Made by a program: the position numbers and the translations under genes. Shown here one piece after another: positions 1-8,506 of a stretch of 64,000 nt of DNA. Below the pieces are notes generated by a model. That model did not search any database. It was given only the letters and a program-made list of their open reading frames with translations, and had not been told where the DNA came from. This DNA is from DTU019 sp050949825 (GTDB lineage Bacteria; Bacillota; Syntrophomonadia; Syntrophomonadales; Syntrophomonadaceae): contig JBMNGL010000013.1 of NCBI GenBank assembly GCA_050949825.1, positions 434,001-498,000 on the forward strand, given 5' to 3'. The stretch's first letter is position 1, and the number at the start of each line of letters is the position of its first letter.

Positions 1-2350
1 CCGGAGGCAGTATTTTTAGGCCCCGGCGGCGGGCCTCGCTGCAGAGAATGGAGGGAGGGTAGAAACCCAGGGGTTGATTATTTAGCAATGCCGTAAAATA
101 CTGGGCCGGATAATGTTGTATCAAATAGGCAGTTTTGAAACTGGTGGTGGCAAAAGCAGCCGCATGGGCCTCACAAAAACCATAGCTGGCATAGCCGGCA
201 ATACAGGAAAAAATCTTTTGGGCCAGCTCGGTTTCAATCCCCCGTGATACCGCCCGGCTGACAAACATAGCCCCGATTTCCTCCATCGCCTTGCGGGAAC
301 GGGCATGGGTCATCACTCGCCGCAATTGGTCGGCCTCGCCGGCCGTAAAACCCGCAATGGCAATGGCGATCTCAATCACCTGTTCCTGGAAAAGCACCAC
401 CCCGTAAGTATTCTCCAGAATAGGCTGCAGCAGCGGATGCAGGTATTCCACCGCCGCCCGGCCCTGGCGCCGCTCAATATAGGGTTCCACCATATTGCCC
501 TTGATGGGACCGGGTCGTATCAAGCCCATGCTGGCCACAATATCTTCTATTTTACCGGCCTCCAGCCGCGCTTGCAAAGCCCGCTGCGCCGGGCTCTCCA
601 GTTGGAAAACCCCGATGGTATCGGCCTGCCGGATCATAGCATAACTGTCCGCATCATCCATGGGAATAGCATCATAATCAATCCCCCGACCTTCCTGGGC
701 AAGGCTGTCCAGGGTGTCATGCACCACCGACAAGGTCCGCAAAGAGAGCAAATCCAGCTTAACCAGGCCCAACTCCTCCACATCATCTTTATCAAAATGA
801 CTCATAACCGGCCCCGAAGCAGATTTCTGCAACGGGGTCAGTTCCAGCAGGGGCACATCACTGATCACCACCCCGCCCAGGTGCATGCCCAGGAACCTGG
901 GGAAGCCGGCAATTTTCTCACAGACATCCAATAAAAAGCGGCAGCGTTCTTCATGCAAAGGGCTGTTTTTCAATTCCGGCAACAGAGCCATCATTTTGCG
1001 AATATTATCGGCATGCGTATGGGGCAGCTTCCTGGCCATAAGTCCTAACTCCTCTTCTGCAAACCCCAGGGCTTTGCCAACTTCACGCAGCGCCGAGCGC
1101 GCCTGAAAGGTGCTATAGGTAGCCACCCGCGCCACCCGATCCTCGCCATAACGCTGGTAAACGTAATCGATTACCTGATCACGGCAGCGGGATTCAAAAT
1201 CGATATCAATATCCGGCAACCCCTGGCGTTCCAGGCTCATAAATCGTTCAAACAGCAGGCCCCGCTGCAGGGAATCCACCTCGGTGATAAACAGACAGTA
1301 AGCCACCAACGAATCAGCGGCCGAGCCCCGCCCGGCGTAGCGAATCCCCTGGCGGCGGGCAAAGCGGACCAAATCCCATACCACCAGGAAATATTCAGGA
1401 AAGCCCAGCTTTTCAATAATATCCAGTTCTGTTTCCAGGCGCTGCCGCACCGCCCGCCCCACCTGTCCGTATCTTTTTTCCGCCCCCGCAAAGGTAACGC
1501 GGCGCAGCAGCCTGGCAGCATCCTGCCCCGGCTTCAATGGGAAGCAGGGAAAATGAATCTGCCGCATGGGGAAGGCCTCCTGGCAGAGTTCAGCAATCAG
1601 CAAGGTATTCTCTGCCGCTTCAGGACAAAAGCCAAATAGCTGCTCCATTTCTCGGGGGGATTTAAGATAATTTTCCCCGTTTAAAGGCCGGGCCGGGTGG
1701 ATGTCCTGCACCTTGCTCAAAGTGCGTATGCAGGTTAAAATGTCATGCAATACGAAATCCTGGCGGCTGGCATAATGGACATTGTTGGTGGCCGCCGGCC
1801 TTATGCCCAGGGTTTGCGCCAACTCCAGGAGATGCTGGTTTAAAAAGCGGTTGCCGGGCAGCAGGTTATCCTGCAGTTCGATATAAAAGTCATCCCCCCA
1901 GAGGGCCTGATAGCGAGAGGCCACCTTCAAGGCCTCCCGGTATCGCCCCTGCAGGATCAAGGCCGCCAATTCTCCTCGCCGGCAGCCGGATAGCACAATA
2001 ACCTCCTCTAATTGGGCCAAACCTGCAAAATCCACCCCGGGCTGTCCCTGCGGGTGATTCAGGTGGGCCCGGGTCAACAGGCGGCACAAAGCGGCATATC
2101 CTCGCGGGCTGCGGGCCAACAAGGTAAGATGGGCGCCATTCTCCAATGTAATCTCCACACCTTGAATCGCCTTGATGCCTGCCGCTCGAGCGGCTTTATG
2201 AAAACGCACCGCCCCGCTGAGATAATCATGATCAGTTAACGCCAGGGCGGGCATGTCAAAATAGGCTGCCCTGCCCAGGAGTTCTTCTATGGAACTGCCC
2301 CCATCCAAAAAAGAAAAAGGGCCATGTACATGCAGGTGAACAAAGGACAC
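1..2350 (-). CDS. DNA polymerase III alpha subunit family (DnaE/ImuC-like), C-terminus cut by window start
   Basis: C-family replicative/translesion polymerase. The minus strand reads open from position 2350 to the window edge, about 783 residues of an expected 1,050 or so. The N-terminus is a PHP domain (HLHVHGPFSFLDGG, then ALTDHDYLSG), and the palm carries the catalytic acidic motif PDIDIDFES near residues 375-383. A GTG at 2350 is the only plausible in-frame start after the upstream stop; its ribosome site is weak, so the start is uncertain. It follows an ImuB-like gene and a DUF6504 gene on the same strand with an SOS promoter upstream. That context points to a damage-induced translesion enzyme (DnaE2/ImuC role) rather than the main replicase. 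The role is inferred from context. Confidence 0.9.
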   Translation of the reverse strand, partial: MSFVHLHVHGPFSFLDGGSSIEELLGRAAYFDMPALALTDHDYLSGAVRFHKAARAAGIKAIQGVEITLENGAHLTLLARSPRGYAALCRLLTRAHLNHPQGQPGVDFAGLAQLEEVIVLSGCRRGELAALILQGRYREALKVASRYQALWGDDFYIELQDNLLPGNRFLNQHLLELAQTLGIRPAATNNVHYASRQDFVLHDILTCIRTLSKVQDIHPARPLNGENYLKSPREMEQLFGFCPEAAENTLLIAELCQEAFPMRQIHFPCFPLKPGQDAARLLRRVTFAGAEKRYGQVGRAVRQRLETELDIIEKLGFPEYFLVVWDLVRFARRQGIRYAGRGSAADSLVAYCLFITEVDSLQRGLLFERFMSLERQGLPDIDIDFESRCRDQVIDYVYQRYGEDRVARVATYSTFQARSALREVGKALGFAEEELGLMARKLPHTHADNIRKMMALLPELKNSPLHEERCRFLLDVCEKIAGFPRFLGMHLGGVVISDVPLLELTPLQKSASGPVMSHFDKDDVEELGLVKLDLLSLRTLSVVHDTLDSLAQEGRGIDYDAIPMDDADSYAMIRQADTIGVFQLESPAQRALQARLEAGKIEDIVASMGLIRPGPIKGNMVEPYIERRQGRAAVEYLHPLLQPILENTYGVVLFQEQVIEIAIAIAGFTAGEADQLRRVMTHARSRKAMEEIGAMFVSRAVSRGIETELAQKIFSCIAGYASYGFCEAHAAAFATTSFKTAYLIQHYPAQYFTALLNNQPLGFYPPSILCSEARRRGLKILPP

Positions 2351-2416
2351 AACACCGCCGCCTGTTCCAATATTTTTAAAACCGCCTCCGCAAATACATG
2401 CCGGCCTTCCGCTCCT

Positions 2417-2665
2417 TCAATCATAAACCCGGTATAAGAACCACTGCTGTGAACACAGGTCACGATAAATCTCGCGAAGGCTACCGTCCCGGCAAAGCAC
2501 CCGGTAAAACGCCTTTTCACTCTCCCCTTCCCACCAGCACCCGGTGTCCCGCCAGCATTCCAGGACCTTTTCCACCACCAGCAAACAGCCGCCGCAATGG
2601 ACCACAACAGGCATCTCCTCCCGGCATTGCACCTTTATGACAGCAAATGGCTTTCTTAATGACAT
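2417..2665 (-). CDS. DUF6504 family small protein of the ImuB-DnaE cassette
   Basis: An 82-residue protein. Its second half has the pattern I associate with DUF6504: a conserved Trp before a WW pair (CWRDTGCWW), then FYRVL, an acidic YRDL and a terminal YRVYD. From recalled examples, this family sits beside ImuB-like and DnaE2-like polymerases in Gram-positive genomes; its biochemical role is unknown. The ATG overlaps the ImuB stop codon by one base (TGATG), with GAGGTG just upstream, so the two are probably translationally coupled. The DnaE gene starts 66 bases downstream. A TTG one codon upstream could also serve as start. Family assignment is from memory of the pattern, not a search. Confidence 0.75.
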   Translation of the reverse strand: MSLRKPFAVIKVQCREEMPVVVHCGGCLLVVEKVLECWRDTGCWWEGESEKAFYRVLCRDGSLREIYRDLCSQQWFLYRVYD

Positions 2666-3756
2666 CAATGCACCTCATTGCAGCCGGCTGCGGTCTCATT
2701 TTGCAGGCAACTGCCAGCAAGCGGCCCGGTCTGAAAACGCCAGGGGTCCCATAAGGCCAGAACCTGTTCACGACGCTCCGCCTCCTGTCCCAGGCTGATC
2801 TGCCCGGGAAAACGCATCTCGAGACTATACAGGGCCTCCTGCAGGAGCGCCTTGCTGCGCTGCCGCTCCTGCGTCCGCAAGGCAAACAAATCCTGCTGCT
2901 GCCAGTTCAGCACGGCCACCTCCTCCAGCAGCACCCGCCCCTGCCAAATTCCCTTTAAAGGGGGCATCTGCTTCCACAGCCCCAGCAAAATGTTCTCCAG
3001 CACCCGGGCTTGAAAACAGGGCTGGCTTAAACGTCGTTCCCGGCTGATCTCCTGCTCCCCGGATACCTCCAAACGCACCCGGCGGGCCCCCGCTCCGCGC
3101 TGTCCTAAAAGCCGCTCCAGGGTGCGGGCGGCACAACTTAATTGCTGCTCAAGCCAGGACCCCTCCCCCAACTGGCTTTCAACCTCCAGAGACACCACCA
3201 GTCGCTGCGGTGGATACAACCCCAATACCGGAGCATCATCCCTGCCCTGGCTATTCTTGAGCACCAACGCTGTCCTGGGACCTAGCAAAAAAGACAGGCG
3301 CTGCTGAGGCTGCCGGGCTATATCCCCCACCGTAGCAAAAGCCGCCCGGGACAATTTCTTTAGCTCCAGCGGCTTTAAAGGGGGAAATTCCGCCAGGGGC
3401 AACTGGCTCAGGAAAGCCTCTTCACAGCCGGGTATCACCTCGATAATGATGCCTGCTCCGATCCTGTGAATGCGGTACAGCCTGTCCTGGCCCCCGGGCG
3501 GCAAAAGGCTGCGCTCTAACGCCACCCGCGCCAGCAGACGCGAACTTGCCCAGCCCATCCGCCGGCTCCCCCCCGCAGCAGCAACCTCTTTAGCCAGGCC
3601 GAAAACAATTTTCTCCGCCTTCCCGCAGCCCGTGATATCCAGATAGACACTCCCATCCGCCTGCGGTTCCACCAGCGGCGTATAGCGGCTGCAGCATTCC
3701 AATCCCACCTCGTCAATCCCCGCTCCATCCCCTTTGATAAAAACAATCCCCCGCAT
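2665..3756 (-). CDS. ImuB-like Y-family polymerase homologue, N-terminally short and lacking catalytic acids
   Basis: A 363-residue relative of Y-family polymerases and ImuB. The segment YTPLVEP (residues 25-31) followed by LDITG (39-43) aligns with the Y-family palm motif that normally reads S-I-D-E-A-Y-L-D. Here the catalytic Asp-Glu pair is Gly35-Ser36. Only about 25 residues precede the motif, where active polymerases have roughly 90 that include the first catalytic Asp. The protein is therefore probably a non-catalytic scaffold, as known for ImuB. I prefer the ATG at 3756, preceded by AGGTGG, over a TTG at 3777 that has no ribosome site. It is first gene of an SOS-controlled cassette with DUF6504 and DnaE. 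Confidence 0.8.
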   Translation of the reverse strand: MRGIVFIKGDGAGIDEVGLECCSRYTPLVEPQADGSVYLDITGCGKAEKIVFGLAKEVAAAGGSRRMGWASSRLLARVALERSLLPPGGQDRLYRIHRIGAGIIIEVIPGCEEAFLSQLPLAEFPPLKPLELKKLSRAAFATVGDIARQPQQRLSFLLGPRTALVLKNSQGRDDAPVLGLYPPQRLVVSLEVESQLGEGSWLEQQLSCAARTLERLLGQRGAGARRVRLEVSGEQEISRERRLSQPCFQARVLENILLGLWKQMPPLKGIWQGRVLLEEVAVLNWQQQDLFALRTQERQRSKALLQEALYSLEMRFPGQISLGQEAERREQVLALWDPWRFQTGPLAGSCLQNETAAGCNEVH

Positions 3757-3794
3757 CACATTCAGCCACCTATTCAAAGTTTTAGTACTAATAT

Positions 3795-3821
3795 ATTATA
3801 ACAGAACACATGTTCGGTCAA
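3795..3821 (-). promoter_or_regulatory. SOS promoter of the imuB-like cassette with LexA box
   Basis: On the minus strand, -35 TTGACC (3816-3821) and -10 TATAAT (3795-3800, with an extended TG) flank CGAACATGTGTTCT (3803-3816). That matches the Gram-positive LexA consensus CGAAC-N4-GTTCG in all but the outermost base. The 15-base spacer is short, which the extended -10 may compensate. The box lies between -35 and -10, the usual position for repression. The first gene starts about 40 bases downstream. Confidence 0.85.
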
Positions 3822-3824
3822 TAA

Positions 3825-3863
3825 TGAGTCAGGGGGACGGTGAGTCACCGTCCCCCTGACTCA
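3825..3863. repeat. Perfect 19-bp intergenic palindrome with a one-base centre
   Basis: Left arm 3825-3843 and right arm 3845-3863 are exact reverse complements around G3844 (core TCAGGGGGACGGTGA). It abuts the upstream edge of the SOS promoter. No T-run follows on either strand, so it is not a classical terminator. A shorter odd-centred palindrome occurs at 15766-15782. Confidence 0.8.
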
Positions 3864-3875
3864 CAAAAGGGCAAA

Positions 3876-3903
3876 AAGATACCCGCTTAGTTCTTAAGCG
3901 GGT
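3876..3903 (-). terminator. Rho-independent terminator after the MORN gene
   Basis: A 9-bp stem ACCCGCTTA/TAAGCGGGT (3881-3889 with 3895-3903) and 5-base loop. On the minus strand a T-rich tail (ATCTTTTT) follows. It ends the MORN gene and insulates the SOS promoter downstream. Confidence 0.75.
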
Positions 3904-3963
3904 TTAGAGAGAAATATTGTGAAGGGGTGGGGGTAGCAATTTAAAGGTTTTGGATTATTAAAT

Positions 3964-4287
3964 TCAGGGAGTCAGGTACGATTTTGGATAATTAACCGGT
4001 TTATCCTTGGACCATTCTCCTTCATAGGCCAGTTCACCAGTGGTATAGTATGATTTACCATACCCGTTACGCAGCCCATCCTCCCAGTATCCGTCATATC
4101 GCAAAGTACCATCTGGATAGAATTCTTTGCCATGACCGGAACGTTTGCCTTCGCGCCATTCGCCTTCATAGCGCCCACCGCTGCGGTAATATGCACAGCC
4201 TACACCGTGGGGCTTTCTATCCTTGACTTCGCCTTCATAATTGGCCAACAGGTCATTCTTTAGAACCAGGTCATCGATCCGCGCCAA
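3964..4287 (-). CDS. MORN-repeat protein
   Basis: 107 residues with about four tandem MORN repeats of roughly 23 residues, each with the YEG-E/DG-W core (YEGEVKDRKPHG, YEGEWREGKRSG, YDGYWEDGLRNG, YEGEWSKDKP). There is no signal peptide or membrane segment. MORN repeats form an extended beta-hairpin array used as a scaffold or for lipid and protein binding; the partner cannot be deduced. The start follows a GGAGGAG-rich ribosome site. It appears monocistronic, with a terminator downstream at 3876-3903. Confidence 0.85.
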   Translation of the reverse strand: MARIDDLVLKNDLLANYEGEVKDRKPHGVGCAYYRSGGRYEGEWREGKRSGHGKEFYPDGTLRYDGYWEDGLRNGYGKSYYTTGELAYEGEWSKDKPVNYPKSYLTP

Positions 4288-4742
4288 GTATTCTCCTCCT
4301 CTCGATGGGCCTTGCTACAGCCGCCGCCCTGTTACATATATAGCAGGCCCTTTTCTAGCTCTGCCAGTGTTTCTATCTGCAAACCCGACAGATTTTTAGG
4401 TTTTATACGTTCCTAATAACTCCTCCTGGCGCTTGTATCCCATTTTTTTGGGCTTTCTGTTTATTATGTTGATTTGATGTATACACTGTGGTTTTCTTGT
4501 CGGCAATCCGTATGTTCGCCGTCTCCCCCGCAGAGGGTGCGAATGTGTTTCCGCTCATAATCCACACACGCTTTAGACTTCAAACTGATCACCCGGTTAA
4601 TTTTAAACTTCGGGATCGGCTCTACCATGAAAAATCTTCATCTACTGGCTTCAACCTCCCCAACAAGATTACTGCAATGTATCTGGTTCTGGTCATATTA
4701 TATAAGCAAACATCGTGCCAATATTGCGTTTGTTTATAAATA
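4288..4742. other. Intergenic, no gene recognised
   Basis: About 455 bases between the MORN gene and the terminator of the sigma-54 activator. Short open frames on the plus strand lack ribosome sites and any recognisable protein pattern. I see no riboswitch or tRNA. Confidence 0.6.
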
Positions 4743-4771
4743 AAAAAATAAATCGCCTGAAACGGCGATTT
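4743..4771 (-). terminator. Rho-independent terminator of the sigma-54 activator
   Basis: Stem AAATCGCC/GGCGATTT (4764-4771 pairs with 4750-4757), followed on the minus strand by ATTTTTTTA. It lies about 120 bases past the stop codon of the activator, beyond the large palindrome. Confidence 0.8.
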
Positions 4772-4831
4772 TACCGGGCTATTTACTTACCATGCCAATT
4801 ATATGCTAGCCAATATGTTCTATGCAAAATT

Positions 4832-4891
4832 GTTGCGCTGTTGTGGCAACATGTTGCAATGTGTTGCTATATGCAACACATTGCAACATGT
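4832..4891. promoter_or_regulatory. Cluster of GTTGC/GCAAC half-sites with a perfect 19-bp inverted repeat
   Basis: Arms at 4849-4867 and 4873-4891 are perfectly complementary around a 5-base spacer TATAT. Six half-sites (GTTGC or its complement) occur from 4832 to 4887. The palindrome touches the stop codon of the sigma-54 activator. The TGTTGC-N5-GCAACA core has the look of an enhancer site for a Fis-type HTH activator, so a target of the neighbouring regulator is plausible. No T-run follows, so it is not a simple terminator. Confidence 0.55.
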
Positions 4892-6640
4892 TTATTCACC
4901 GGACATAATATGATAATGGCGCATTTTTCTATAGATAGTGCTGCGATCGTAACCCATTTCCCGAGCAACACTGCTCACATTTCCGTCATGCTTGTCAAGC
5001 AAGGCTACGATTTTTAACTTTTCTTGCTCAGCACGTATTTTCTTACTGTGTTGCCGGGCTTCAAAAATACTGGTAGCTCTTTTGGCCCCACCGGTTAATG
5101 TGCTCATGGCTTCCATTTTCTTTATTTCGGGGGGTAAATGCTCGATGCTAAGGTCAGCGCCGCCGGCGATGTTGATCATGCGCTCCACAACATTCTGCAG
5201 CTCACGGATGTTGCCTGGCCAGCTGTATTTCTGCAGCGGTTTCATCAAGGCCTCTTCGTCATAGTAATAATTGCGGCCTGTTTTGGCGCGAATCTTTTCC
5301 AGGAAATATGCAAACAATAGCGGGATATCTTTGGCGCGCGACCGCAACGGGGGGATCTGTATGGAGATTACATTAAGGCGGTAGTAGAGGTCGGCGCGAA
5401 AACTGCCAATCTCTACTTCTTCCCACAGATTTTTGTTAGTAGCACAGATTACTCGCACATCAATGGGTATAACCTTGCTGTCCCCGATTCTGGTGATGCT
5501 TTTCTCCTGCAGCACACGCAAGAGGGTAACCTGCTGTTCCAGTGGCATATCGCCGATTTCATCAAGAAACAGGGTTCCCCCGGAGGCCAGCTCAAATTTA
5601 CCCGGACTGCCCCCTTTTCGGGCGCCGGTGAAGGCTCCCTCCGCATAACCAAACAGCTCACTGCCCACCAGTTCACGGGGAATGGCCCCACAATTCACTG
5701 CGATAAAAGGACCATTGCGGCGGCTGCCTTGATTGTGAATAGCCTGGGCAAAGACCTCTTTACCGGTGCCGCTTTCGCCTTCTAAAAGCACATTGCTAAT
5801 GCTTCCGGCAGCCTGGGCGGCAATACGAATGGTTTCCAGCACATTATCACTGACAGTTACAATATCTTCAAACTGAAAACTGGCCCGGTTGCCGGTAAAG
5901 CGGTGCACCAGGTTATGGATGTTTTCGATCGGGCGCATAAAAAGGATTGCGCCCGTCAAACGCTCCTCTTCATCCCGTACCGGGTTGCCGGATATTGTCA
6001 ACTGAATACTTTTCTTGTCACGTTCAATAAATATTTCAATATCGCTGTAGGGCTTTCCCCGGCGCAGCAGTTCGTTGGTATAGGGTGTTTTAATACCCAA
6101 TACCTGTCCGATATGCTGTCCTTTTATCTCTCCGACTTTCTTGCTGAGTATCCTCTCAGCGGCCAGATTCACTTCATTAACGCGCCCCTCCGAGTCGAGG
6201 ATAATGACACCGTCGGTAATATGCATAAAAATGTTGGTGAACATCCGTGTCAGCCAGCTTAAGTGTTCCTTCTTGGACAGTATCTCCAGCAGATGGGAAA
6301 TATCACGAATAGAGCACAGAAAGAATAATTCTTCCTGGTAACGCACCGGCTGCAGGTTCATCTCCACCGGAATGTCTTTACCTTCCCGGTCATGCTGCAG
6401 CATTTCGATCAACACCCCGCCGCTTTTGGCCTTTTTGAACTGTTCAAGCAAGAGTCCGTGTAGATAGGCAGGGGTGAGTTTAAAGATATCCAAAGCCAGC
6501 AGCTCGTCTTTTTCATAACCGTAGGCTGCACAAGCGGCTGGATTGGCTTCAACGATCCGTCCGTCCGGCCTTACAATTAAAGCCATGTCGGGGATGTTGT
6601 CAAAAAACAGTTTTCCCGGTAAAATAGCATTGTTTTCCAT
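4892..6640 (-). CDS. Sigma-54-dependent PAS-PAS-AAA+-Fis transcriptional activator
   Basis: 582 residues. Two PAS sensor domains (about 10-120 and 130-240) precede an AAA+ sigma-54 interaction domain: Walker A GESGTGKE, the sigma-54 contact loop GAFTGA, and Walker B GTLFLDEIGD. A C-terminal Fis-type helix-turn-helix ends in DRSTIYRKMRHY. No receiver domain is present, so the signal is likely a ligand or redox state sensed by PAS. No sigma-54 promoter with correct spacing was found nearby, so the regulon is unknown. A TTGACA element lies at 6700-6705 upstream on the same strand, but a matching -10 is weak. The half-site palindrome right after the stop may be its own binding site. Confidence 0.93.
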   Translation of the reverse strand: MENNAILPGKLFFDNIPDMALIVRPDGRIVEANPAACAAYGYEKDELLALDIFKLTPAYLHGLLLEQFKKAKSGGVLIEMLQHDREGKDIPVEMNLQPVRYQEELFFLCSIRDISHLLEILSKKEHLSWLTRMFTNIFMHITDGVIILDSEGRVNEVNLAAERILSKKVGEIKGQHIGQVLGIKTPYTNELLRRGKPYSDIEIFIERDKKSIQLTISGNPVRDEEERLTGAILFMRPIENIHNLVHRFTGNRASFQFEDIVTVSDNVLETIRIAAQAAGSISNVLLEGESGTGKEVFAQAIHNQGSRRNGPFIAVNCGAIPRELVGSELFGYAEGAFTGARKGGSPGKFELASGGTLFLDEIGDMPLEQQVTLLRVLQEKSITRIGDSKVIPIDVRVICATNKNLWEEVEIGSFRADLYYRLNVISIQIPPLRSRAKDIPLLFAYFLEKIRAKTGRNYYYDEEALMKPLQKYSWPGNIRELQNVVERMINIAGGADLSIEHLPPEIKKMEAMSTLTGGAKRATSIFEARQHSKKIRAEQEKLKIVALLDKHDGNVSSVAREMGYDRSTIYRKMRHYHIMSGE

Positions 6641-6767
6641 CTATACAACCCTTCTACCTATTATATGCTCTAATATTATTGTAAAGGCCCCATTCGATTT
6701 GTCAAAATGAGTCTTGCCGCTAATGTAAACCGGCAGCCTACCATTGATTATATTTACAGGCCTGAGA

Positions 6768-7865
6768 TTACTCTTTCTCGCTGCCTTGCACATGCAGGGT
6801 TTGGGTGGGAAAAGCCAGACTGATTCCCAATCTCTCCAGAAGGTCCATAATCTTGAAATGTATGTCGTTGCGTACATCGCGGAGACTGTGCCCCTCCCCG
6901 ATGGGGGTCACGAAAGTAACCTCTATATCCAGGCTACTGGCGCCAAACTGCTCCAAGTTTACGTGAGTGTATTCATCTATAACATCGGGATGTTGATTTA
7001 AAAGCTCTCTTATACCCTCTATTAATTGTATCAAATCCTGTTTCGAGGTGTTGTATTTCACCCCCAGGCGAAAAGTGATGCGCTTTCTCCCCAGTCGGCT
7101 GTGATTGGTTATAGGCGTAATGGCCAGGGTAGAGTTGGGAACAGTGATGATGGCCTGCGAGAAGGCTCGGATACGGGTACTGCGAAAGGAGATCTCGTCC
7201 ACAATGCCGTCTGCATCCGCTGTGGTGATCCACTCCCCTACTGAAAATGGTTTTTCCATGATAATAACCACCCCACCCACGATATTGGCCAGGGCATCCT
7301 TGGTAGCCAGAGCAATCGCCAATCCCCCCAGGCCCAGTCCGGCCAGAAACCCGTTCAGGTCATAACCCCATTCCCGCACCGCTACCAGGATACCCAGGGC
7401 GATGATAATAAAACGGGCCAGCTTGGAAAAAAACATCACCAGGCTCTGGTCCAGACGATAACGCTGTCTGGCTTCAGCGGAAAACAGTGAGTGACTGTCT
7501 AACAGGTTGTAAATCCCCCAGGTAAAAAACAAGACAATGGCGCTGCGATAGAGCCGATTCACAAAATTATCAACCACCGGGGGCAGAGGCAGGTACATCA
7601 AGGCCAGATAAACCCCGCCGCTTATGATAAACCATTTGACAGGGTTCAATACCACCATAAAGGGACTGGCATCCCGCTCAGGTTTGATGCGCCGGGCCAG
7701 TTTTGTCAACCAATGCCGCAATACCGCTACAACCAGCATGCTGAGCAGCCAGAAGGCCAATATAATGAGGACGCCGCCCAGCAACAAGGTCAGGTTGTGC
7801 TCTCCAACTGCAGTTGCATAGGCCCCTGCTTGCAGCAGCTGGCTGATAGTAATCCAGGCAAACAA
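6768..7865 (-). CDS. MscS-family mechanosensitive ion channel
   Basis: 365 residues. Four hydrophobic N-terminal segments lead to the pore helix, rich in Gly and Ala (FLAGLGLGGLAIALATKD), then the beta domain (EKPFSVGEWI; TVPNSTL). This order is typical of small-conductance mechanosensitive channels, which release solutes on hypo-osmotic shock. A TTG start at 7865 is chosen because GGAGG sits 9 bases upstream; no ATG upstream is better placed. It stands alone, 127 bases from the sigma-54 activator. Confidence 0.9.
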   Translation of the reverse strand: MFAWITISQLLQAGAYATAVGEHNLTLLLGGVLIILAFWLLSMLVVAVLRHWLTKLARRIKPERDASPFMVVLNPVKWFIISGGVYLALMYLPLPPVVDNFVNRLYRSAIVLFFTWGIYNLLDSHSLFSAEARQRYRLDQSLVMFFSKLARFIIIALGILVAVREWGYDLNGFLAGLGLGGLAIALATKDALANIVGGVVIIMEKPFSVGEWITTADADGIVDEISFRSTRIRAFSQAIITVPNSTLAITPITNHSRLGRKRITFRLGVKYNTSKQDLIQLIEGIRELLNQHPDVIDEYTHVNLEQFGASSLDIEVTFVTPIGEGHSLRDVRNDIHFKIMDLLERLGISLAFPTQTLHVQGSEKE

Positions 7866-8194
7866 AAGAGTTATCCTCCATCAGAATATATTAATCGGCT
7901 GCGGAGTCAAACCACACGGTTGAACCTGGCGAAAAAGAGGTGATTTCATCAGGATTGCCGGTGTTTTATCCCCACGCCCCAATAATGGTATTGTAGAAAT
8001 ATTATCATATTTACGCTCTTCTGGACAAAGCCGCAGACTGTTTTGAAAACAGTTTTCCCTTCCTCAGCTGCTTCACTTGCGGCCATAAATACTCTAACCT
8101 CCTTGTTTTTGGTCTGTCGGGTTCATACAAACCGGTATAATGTACGGCTATGTAGTGGAAACTCAATAGGAAAAGAGTTCAGGAGGATGCTTAT
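7866..8194. other. Divergent intergenic region with a likely plus-strand -10 element
   Basis: TATAAT at 8136-8141 and AGGAGG shortly before 8195 serve the plus-strand gene. No good -35 is visible at the proper spacing. I see no gene or structured RNA in the remainder. Confidence 0.5.
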
Positions 8195-8440
8195 TTGTCA
8201 AAACGAAGCCAACATTGCGGCTTGCTTACCTTTAGCCTGCTGCTCAGCCAAATGGCCGGATATGGGTTGATATTAACCGGTCAGTGGCTCTATCTGATCG
8301 CCCTGATCCTGGGCGGGGCCGCCTGTGCCAGCAGTCTGGTACTCTGTCTGGATAATAACCCCCCCGAAACCCGGGTGGAAAACCATTATCACCTGTATTA
8401 TGATGTTGAAAAACCACAGCGCACCACCTCCCGCTGGTAG
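8195..8440 (+). CDS. Small two-helix membrane protein, function unknown
   Basis: 81 residues with two hydrophobic segments (about 8-28 and 31-52) and a polar C-terminal tail rich in His and Tyr (NHYHLYYD). The TTG start is set by AGGAGG 8 bases upstream. It faces the ABC-2 permease gene convergently. I do not recognise the family. Open frame, ribosome site and upstream TATAAT support it as real. Confidence 0.6.
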   Translation: MSKRSQHCGLLTFSLLLSQMAGYGLILTGQWLYLIALILGGAACASSLVLCLDNNPPETRVENHYHLYYDVEKPQRTTSRW

Positions 8441-8506
8441 CGACGATATAAAAAGGGGACACGGAAGCAATGCACCCTCCTTTTGTTTGCCTATGCTTAA
8501 GACAGC

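Noticed and set aside
305..934. Long plus-strand frame opposite dnaE
   Set aside because: Shadow of the polymerase gene, whose frame carries the conserved catalytic motifs.
4844..4859. A sigma-54-like TGGCA...TTGCA element
   Set aside because: The spacing between the GG and GC elements is one base too short and no gene lies downstream on that strand.
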